In this document: piece by piece, positions 6,456 through 10,548 of the stretch
Layout of the letters: every line of letters starts with the position of its first letter
Numbering within the stretch: the stretch's first letter is position 1
Source of the DNA: a bacterium
Lineage (GTDB): Bacteria; Bacillota; Clostridia; Oscillospirales; Acutalibacteraceae
Reading direction: 5' to 3'
Assembly: GCA_020627425.1 (NCBI GenBank)
Contig: JAHKXX010000314.1
Span: forward strand, 1 to 10,548
Length of the DNA: 10,548 nt
Position numbers and translations under genes: made by a program
The notes under the pieces: generated by a model
Told to the model about the DNA's origin: nothing
Databases searched by the model: none
Seen by the model: only the letters and a program-made list of their open reading frames with translations

Positions 6456-6618
6456 CGGATACACAAAATAGAATAGACAAATACACTTGCGTTCACATTC
6501 CTCCAGCGCTAAGCGGCGCATTTAGCGCCGTGACGCGGAAACAGAGGTACAATAAACCCAGCCTGCACGCGTGTCAATCAATAACTTAAGTGCGCGAATT
6601 GACACCGGCGGCACGCCG
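6456..6618 (-). repeat. Structured dispersed repeat, copy B (minus orientation)
   Basis: The reverse complement aligns with 10261-10414 in three ungapped blocks. 6583-6617 matches 10262-10296 at 25 of 35 positions, 6535-6573 matches 10320-10358 at 34 of 39, and 6456-6490 matches 10380-10414 at 29 of 35, including 13 identical in a row. Internal structure includes hairpin CCGGCG/CGCCGG (6605-6610 with 6614-6619), inverted repeat GTGTCAAT/ATTGACAC (6571-6578 with 6598-6605), and two mutually exclusive stems at 6506-6530. The stretch between blocks two and three is 44 nt here against 21 nt in the other copy. No protein is evident. It fills most of the gene-free region 6378-6704. Nature unknown: a MITE-like element or a structured RNA. 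Confidence 0.75.
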
Positions 6619-6642
6619 GGCTATGAAATTTGGACTGATAAA

Positions 6643-6671
6643 TGTACAAAACTCGGAATTTATGTTATAAT
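6643..6671 (+). promoter_or_regulatory. Extended -10 promoter for the CpXC gene
   Basis: TATAAT at 6666-6671 is a perfect -10 box and is preceded by TG at 6663-6664, giving the full extended -10 TGnTATAAT. TGTACA at 6643-6648 lies 17 nt upstream and matches four of six bases of the sigma-A -35 consensus. Transcription would start near 6678, about 27 nt before the coding start. It fits a housekeeping sigma-A promoter. Confidence 0.8.
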
Positions 6672-6704
6672 CTAAATAATAACTAAACAGATGAGGTGAA
6701 CAGT

Positions 6705-7367
6705 ATGTCCGAAATAGTAGAAAAGCCCGTTACCTGTCCTAAGTGCAGCCAGATAACAACTCTGCCGCTTGTATGCAGCGTGAATACAGAGGCAGATCCG
6801 GAGATAAGAGAAAAGATCTTTGATGAAAGCTTTTTCAAGTGGAACTGTAAAAAATGCGGCTTTCATTCAAGACTCCTGCATCCGCTGCTTTATAATGATA
6901 TGAAGAATAAGTTTATGGTCTACTATATTCCGAATGTGACGCGCAGACAGACAATAGACGAAAAGCTTGAGTTTGAGTTTTCCGATATGGAATATATAAC
7001 AAAAAGAATAGTACCTACAGTCAATGCTATGAAGGAAAAAATAGTAATTCTTGAACAGAAGCTTGACGATATGGCTGTAGAGCTTACAAAAACAGCTGTT
7101 GCGGATGTCGTTGCAAAAAGCACATCTCAGTCCGTACACGACGGCTATTTTACAGATCTGAGCGAGGATGAAAACAGTATGACCTTTCAGTTTTTTGTCG
7201 GCATCGACCACCGTCCCTACCTGCAAACGATCAGACTGGAGGTATATCATCGCTCCCTCGGTATAGTAAAGAAATATTTTTCCGGAGAAAAGAAAAAGGG
7301 CGGATTTCTGAATATAGATCAGGTCTGGTCAAAGGCGGCGCTTGAAAAATACAGAAGTGCAGAGTGA
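6705..7367 (+). CDS. CpXC-type zinc-ribbon protein, function unknown
   Basis: This 220-residue soluble protein has an N-terminal zinc ribbon with CPKC at 11-14 and CKKC at 48-51. Between them is a segment resembling the CpXC family pattern (NTEADPEIREKIFDESFFKW, 27-46). The rest (about 60-220) is a mixed charged and hydrophobic region; a likely helical stretch around 105-135 (MKEKIVILEQKLDDMAVELT) could form a short coiled coil. No signal peptide or membrane segment is seen. No catalytic function can be assigned; metal binding is inferred from the four cysteines. The ATG at 6705 is preferred over the GTG at 6696 because GAGGTGA (6693-6699) overlaps that GTG and is properly spaced for the ATG. 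It has its own promoter and a probable terminator, so it appears monocistronic. Confidence 0.85.
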   Translation: MSEIVEKPVTCPKCSQITTLPLVCSVNTEADPEIREKIFDESFFKWNCKKCGFHSRLLHPLLYNDMKNKFMVYYIPNVTRRQTIDEKLEFEFSDMEYITKRIVPTVNAMKEKIVILEQKLDDMAVELTKTAVADVVAKSTSQSVHDGYFTDLSEDENSMTFQFFVGIDHRPYLQTIRLEVYHRSLGIVKKYFSGEKKKGGFLNIDQVWSKAALEKYRSAE

Positions 7368-7397
7368 TCGCGATCAAAACCTGTGAAAACAGGGCAT

Positions 7398-7423
7398 AAA
7401 AGCAGGCATAACCGTTGCTTTTT
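7398..7423 (+). terminator. Probable terminator after the CpXC gene
   Basis: AAAAGCAGG (7398-7406) pairs with CC and TGCTTTT (7412-7413, 7416-7422) around the loop CATAA, with a bulged GT at 7414-7415, and ends in a T5 run (7419-7423). A small upstream hairpin, CCTGT-GAAA-ACAGG at 7380-7393, closes a GNRA tetraloop. Weaker than the other terminators in the window. Confidence 0.6.
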
Positions 7424-7473
7424 AAAAAATTAGAAAAAAATTTCAAAAAACAATAGCATTTTTTTATGGACTA

Positions 7474-7482
7474 TGTTATAAT
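7474..7482 (+). promoter_or_regulatory. Extended -10 promoter of ppdK
   Basis: TG at 7474-7475, one base, then TATAAT at 7477-7482 form a perfect extended -10 element. No good -35 hexamer lies 16-18 nt upstream, where the sequence is A/T-rich with a T8 run. The same 11-mer TATGTTATAAT occurs in the promoter of the preceding gene. The predicted start is near 7489-7491. Confidence 0.75.
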
Positions 7483-7491
7483 ATACGAAAG

Positions 7492-7513
7492 CGACTGTAG
7501 CTTTTTATAGTCG
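7492..7513 (+). promoter_or_regulatory. Stem-loop at the predicted 5' end of ppdK mRNA
   Basis: CGACTGTA (7492-7499) pairs with TATAGTCG (7506-7513) around GCTTTT, eight pairs including one G-U. It begins within a few bases of the start predicted from the -10 box, so the transcript would begin with this hairpin. 5'-terminal stem-loops are known to stabilise some bacterial mRNAs. A U-rich single-stranded stretch and AGGAGGT (7529-7535) follow. Its role here is inferred. Confidence 0.6.
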
Positions 7514-7542
7514 AAATTTATTTTTTTCAGGAGGTAATTCCA

Positions 7543-10194
7543 ATGGCTAAAAAATGGGTCTATCTTTTCAGCGAAGGTAACGCAAGCATGCGTGAGCTTC
7601 TTGGCGGTAAGGGCGCTAACCTTGCAGAGATGTCCAACATAAAGCTGGACGGCTCGGGCGAGAGCTTCCCCGTTCCTCAGGGCTTCACTATCACAACCGA
7701 GGCTTGCACACAGTATTACGAGGACGGTCGTGAGATCAATGACGAGATCATGGGTCAGATCGAAGAATATATCGGTAAGCTTGAGGAAATAACAGGTAAG
7801 AAATTCGGCGACAAGGAGAATCCTCTTCTCGTTTCCGTTCGTTCAGGCGCACGTGCTTCAATGCCCGGTATGATGGATACTATCCTCAACCTCGGTCTTA
7901 ACGAAGAGGTTGTAGAGGTTATCGCAGAGAAATCCGGTAACCCCCGTTGGGCATATGACTGCTACAGAAGATTTATCCAGATGTACTCCGACGTTGTTAT
8001 GGAGGTTGGTAAGAAATACTTCGAGCAGCTTATCGACAAGATGAAGGCTGAAAGAGGCGTAACTCAGGACGTAGAGCTGACTGCAGACGACCTTAAAGAG
8101 CTTGCAAATCAGTTCAAGGCAGAATATAAGAACAAGATCGGTGAGGACTTCCCTGCTGATCCTAAGGAGCAGCTGTTCGGCGCTATAAAGGCTGTATTCC
8201 GTTCATGGGACAACCCGAGAGCTAACGTATATCGTCGTGATAACGATATTCCATACTCATGGGGTACTGCTGTAAACGTACAGTCAATGGCATTCGGTAA
8301 CATGGGTGACGACTGCGGTACAGGCGTTGCATTTACCCGTGACCCGGCTACAGGTGCAAAGGGTCTGTTTGGTGAGTTCCTTACAAACGCACAGGGCGAG
8401 GACGTTGTTGCAGGCGTTCGTACACCTATGCACATAAGCGAGATGGAGCAGAAGTTCCCTGAGGCATTTGCTCAGTTCAAGGACGTTTGCGCTACTCTCG
8501 AGAAGCACTATAGAGATATGCAGGATATGGAGTTTACCGTTGAGCACGGCAAGCTGTATATGCTCCAGACAAGAAACGGTAAGAGAACAGCACAGGCTGC
8601 TCTGAAGATTGCTTGTGACCTCGTTGACGAGGGAATGAGAACTCCGAAGGAAGCTGTTGCTATGATCGACCCGAGAAACCTTGACACACTTCTTCACCCG
8701 CAGTTCGACGCTAAGGCTATAAAGAGTGCTACACCTATAGGCAAGGGTCTCGGCGCTGCTCCCGGTGCTGCTTGCGGTCAGATAGTATTTACTGCTGACG
8801 ACGCTAAGGATTGGGCTGCTGAGGGCAAGAAGGTCGTTCTTGTTCGTCTTGAGACTTCACCCGAGGATATAGAGGGTATGAAGGCTGCTCAGGGTATCCT
8901 GACAGTTCGCGGCGGTATGACATCTCACGCAGCAGTTGTTGCTCGTGGTATGGGTTCCTGCTGTGTATCCGGTTGCTCGGCTATCGTTATGGACGAGGAG
9001 AACAAGAAGTTCACACTCGGCGGTAAGGAATACAAAGAGGGCGATGTAATCTCCTTCGACGGTTCTACAGGTAACATCTATGACGGTGCTATCCCGACTG
9101 TTGACGCTCAGATAGCAGGCGAGTTCGGCAGAATAATGGCTTGGGCTGACGAGTTCAGAAAGCTGAAGGTAAGAACAAACGCAGATACACCTGCTGACGC
9201 TAAAAAGGCTCGTGAGCTTGGCGCAGAGGGTATCGGTCTTTGCCGTACAGAGCATATGTTCTTTGAGGGCAACAGAATAGACGCATTCCGCGAGATGATC
9301 TGCTCTGAGACAGTAGAAGAGAGAGAAGCAGCTCTTGCTAAGATCCTTCCCGAGCAGCAGGGCGACTTTGAGAAGCTGTATGAAGCACTCGAGGGCAATC
9401 CTGTTACTATCAGATTCCTTGATCCTCCGCTGCATGAGTTTGTTCCCACAGAGGAAGCAGACATTGCTAAGCTTGCAGAGACACAGGGCAAGACTGTAGA
9501 GCAGATAAAGGCTATAATCGAAAGCCTGAAGGAGTTCAACCCAATGATGGGTCACCGTGGCTGCCGTCTTGCAGTTACATATCCTGAGATTGCAAAGATG
9601 CAGACAAGCGCTGTTATCCGTGCGGCTATCAATGTTAAGAAGGCACATCCTGACTGGGATATGAAGCCCGAGATAATGATTCCGCTCGTAGGCGACATTA
9701 AAGAGCTTAAGTATGTTAAGAAGGTAGTTGTTGAGACAGCTGACGCTGAGATCGCTGCTGCCGGTGCAGATATGAAGTACGAAGTTGGTACTATGATAGA
9801 GATCCCGCGTGCTGCTCTTACAGCTGACGAGATAGCTACAGAGGCTGAGTTCTTCTGCTTCGGTACAAACGACCTTACCCAGATGACCTTCGGCTTCAGC
9901 CGTGACGACTCCGGTAAGTTCCTTGAGGCATACTATGATGCAAAGATATTCGAGAACGATCCGTTCGCAAAGCTTGACCAGGCAGGTGTTGGCAAGCTGA
10001 TGAAGATGGCTCTTGAGCTTGGTAAGGCTACACGTCCTGATCTTCACTGCGGTATCTGCGGTGAGCACGGCGGCGATCCGTCTTCCGTTGAGTTCTGCCA
10101 TAAGATCGGTCTTGACTATGTATCATGCTCACCGTTCAGAGTACCGATCGCTCGTCTGGCTGCTGCTCAGGCTGCAATCGCTGACGAAGCATAA
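7543..10194 (+). CDS. ppdK: Pyruvate, phosphate dikinase
   Basis: This enzyme interconverts pyruvate + ATP + Pi with PEP + AMP + PPi. In anaerobic Clostridia it commonly serves glycolysis or links PEP and pyruvate pools. The 883 residues are close to the family's roughly 875. The N-terminal ATP-grasp domain begins with LLGGKGANLAEM and includes VSVRSGARASMPGMMDTILN. The swivelling phosphohistidine domain carries GGMTSHAAVVARG with the phosphorylated His at H462. The C-terminal TIM-barrel PEP/pyruvate domain has FGTNDLTQMTFGFSRDD and CGICGEHGGDP, where C839 corresponds to the catalytic Cys831 of the Clostridium symbiosum enzyme. All key residues are intact. AGGAGGT at 7529-7535 lies 7 nt from the ATG. 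The gene has its own promoter and terminator. No PpdK regulatory protein gene is present in the window. Confidence 0.98.
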   Translation: MAKKWVYLFSEGNASMRELLGGKGANLAEMSNIKLDGSGESFPVPQGFTITTEACTQYYEDGREINDEIMGQIEEYIGKLEEITGKKFGDKENPLLVSVRSGARASMPGMMDTILNLGLNEEVVEVIAEKSGNPRWAYDCYRRFIQMYSDVVMEVGKKYFEQLIDKMKAERGVTQDVELTADDLKELANQFKAEYKNKIGEDFPADPKEQLFGAIKAVFRSWDNPRANVYRRDNDIPYSWGTAVNVQSMAFGNMGDDCGTGVAFTRDPATGAKGLFGEFLTNAQGEDVVAGVRTPMHISEMEQKFPEAFAQFKDVCATLEKHYRDMQDMEFTVEHGKLYMLQTRNGKRTAQAALKIACDLVDEGMRTPKEAVAMIDPRNLDTLLHPQFDAKAIKSATPIGKGLGAAPGAACGQIVFTADDAKDWAAEGKKVVLVRLETSPEDIEGMKAAQGILTVRGGMTSHAAVVARGMGSCCVSGCSAIVMDEENKKFTLGGKEYKEGDVISFDGSTGNIYDGAIPTVDAQIAGEFGRIMAWADEFRKLKVRTNADTPADAKKARELGAEGIGLCRTEHMFFEGNRIDAFREMICSETVEEREAALAKILPEQQGDFEKLYEALEGNPVTIRFLDPPLHEFVPTEEADIAKLAETQGKTVEQIKAIIESLKEFNPMMGHRGCRLAVTYPEIAKMQTSAVIRAAINVKKAHPDWDMKPEIMIPLVGDIKELKYVKKVVVETADAEIAAAGADMKYEVGTMIEIPRAALTADEIATEAEFFCFGTNDLTQMTFGFSRDDSGKFLEAYYDAKIFENDPFAKLDQAGVGKLMKMALELGKATRPDLHCGICGEHGGDPSSVEFCHKIGLDYVSCSPFRVPIARLAAAQAAIADEA

Positions 10195-10220
10195 TACAGG
10201 CAAAATTAAATACAAAAATC

Positions 10221-10253
10221 AGACCTTGCAGAAGCAATTCTGCAAGGTCTTTT
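10221..10253 (+). terminator. Intrinsic terminator of ppdK
   Basis: AGACCTTGCAGAA (10221-10233) pairs perfectly with TTCTGCAAGGTCT (10238-10250) around a GCAA loop, 13 base pairs, and the stem end runs into a short T4 tract (10250-10253). It starts 26 nt after the ppdK stop codon. Confidence 0.9.
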
Positions 10254-10260
10254 GCGCAGG

Positions 10261-10414
10261 CGGAGAGCCTCCGTGGGCAACACGCGCACTGTAGTTTGTG
10301 TTACCGCCTACTTTATTGGCACGCGTACAGGCTTGGTTTATTGTCCCTCTTTGTCCGCTTGTGCTGCTTTGGAGTGGTGGCAAGTGTATTTGGCTTTTCC
10401 ATTTATTGTCTCCG
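10261..10414 (+). repeat. Structured dispersed repeat, copy A (plus orientation)
   Basis: This stretch aligns, in opposite orientation, with 6456-6618 through three ungapped blocks (10262-10296, 10320-10358 and 10380-10414). It starts 8 nt after the ppdK terminator. Its first bases form the hairpin CGGAG-AGC-CTCCG (10261-10273), matching a hairpin at the same place in the other copy with one A-T to C-G compensatory change. The first six bases, CGGAGA, are also the exact reverse complement of the last six, TCTCCG (10409-10414); the other copy keeps only CGG and CCG. The open frame across it (10252-10515) starts with TTG, has no ribosome binding site and looks non-coding. Transposon remnant or structured RNA, undecided. 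Confidence 0.75.
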
Positions 10415-10442
10415 ACTGTGAGAGATTGTTGTATCAAACGAG

Positions 10443-10544
10443 CTTAAAAGCTTTTAAGGCAACACCGCACAGAGATTGTGCGTCAGATTTCGAGCATAAT
10501 TTTTTGTCAGATTGACAAAATCGACGCAGGAATACTGACGTATT
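10443..10544 (+). repeat. Dense hairpin block at the right edge, likely part of a repeated element
   Basis: Successive inverted repeats occupy the last 100 bases. They are the 16-base perfect palindrome CTTAAAAGCTTTTAAG (10443-10458); CGCACA/TGTGCG (10466-10471 with 10477-10482); TTTTGTCA-GAT-TGACAAAA (10502-10520); and AATAC/GTATT (10531-10535 with 10540-10544). GCGTC-A-GATTT (10480-10490) can also pair with AAATC-GACGC (10518-10527), enclosing or competing with the 10502-10520 stem. No gene is supported. The element may continue beyond the window. Together with 10261-10414 this fills the gene-free stretch 10254-10548. Confidence 0.55.
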
Positions 10545-10548
10545 TCAA

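Noticed and set aside
6404..6589. 61-codon open frame after the ribosomal cluster
   Set aside because: It runs through the 6414-6446 terminator hairpin and repeat copy B, and has no ribosome binding site.
7492..7527. ppdK leader hairpin plus downstream T-run as an attenuator
   Set aside because: The T7 run begins 8 nt after the stem and is interrupted by AAATTTA, and the stem is short with a G-U pair; weak as a terminator.
8857..10101. Long open frame of 414 codons on the minus strand
   Set aside because: It is antisense to ppdK, composed mostly of Leu, Cys and Ser, has no domain or ribosome binding site, and reflects ppdK codon bias.
10252..10515. 87-codon open frame over the right-hand repeat
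   Set aside because: TTG start inside the terminator's T-tract, no ribosome binding site, and it runs through several hairpins and repeat copy A, whose aligned partner has indels of 14 and 23 nt that break the frame.

Overview
The window suggests a Gram-positive Clostridia genome, most likely Oscillospiraceae (Ruminococcus-like). This is inferred from the secY-adk-map-KOW-infA-rpmJ-rpsM-rpsK-rpsD-rpoA-rplQ gene order, strong AGGAGG-type ribosome binding sites, a zinc-lid adenylate kinase, a cysteine-type L36, and a single-gene pyruvate phosphate dikinase. The species assignment comes from the character of the proteins, not from a database search. All genes are on the + strand.

Positions 1-6377 hold the distal part of the ribosomal-protein (spc/alpha) supercluster: secY (start at or beyond the left edge), adk, map, a small KOW-domain protein, infA, rpmJ, rpsM, rpsK, rpsD, rpoA and rplQ. 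It closes with a strong intrinsic terminator. Gaps are mostly 3-50 nt. The two wider ones (secY-adk and rpsD-rpoA) each carry a strong hairpin without a T-tract. The cluster joins protein export (SecY), nucleotide balance (Adk), N-terminal methionine removal (Map), translation initiation (IF-1), 30S and 50S proteins, and RNA polymerase alpha.

Positions 6378-6704 have no gene. They hold a second, bidirectional-looking terminator hairpin, a structured repeat on the minus strand, and the promoter of the next gene. Positions 6705-7367 encode a CpXC-type zinc-ribbon protein of unknown function, followed by a probable terminator. Positions 7474-10253 form a monocistronic unit: an extended -10 promoter, a stem-loop at the expected mRNA 5' end, ppdK (pyruvate, phosphate dikinase), and a terminator.

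Positions 10254-10548 have no gene. They contain a second, oppositely oriented copy of the repeat seen at 6456-6618, then a dense set of hairpins running to the window edge. This diverged repeat pair is the most notable non-textbook signal here. The copies share three aligned blocks and keep a terminal hairpin with one compensatory base-pair change, which points to a structured RNA or a small MITE-like element. I found no CRISPR array, transposase, tRNA or rRNA.
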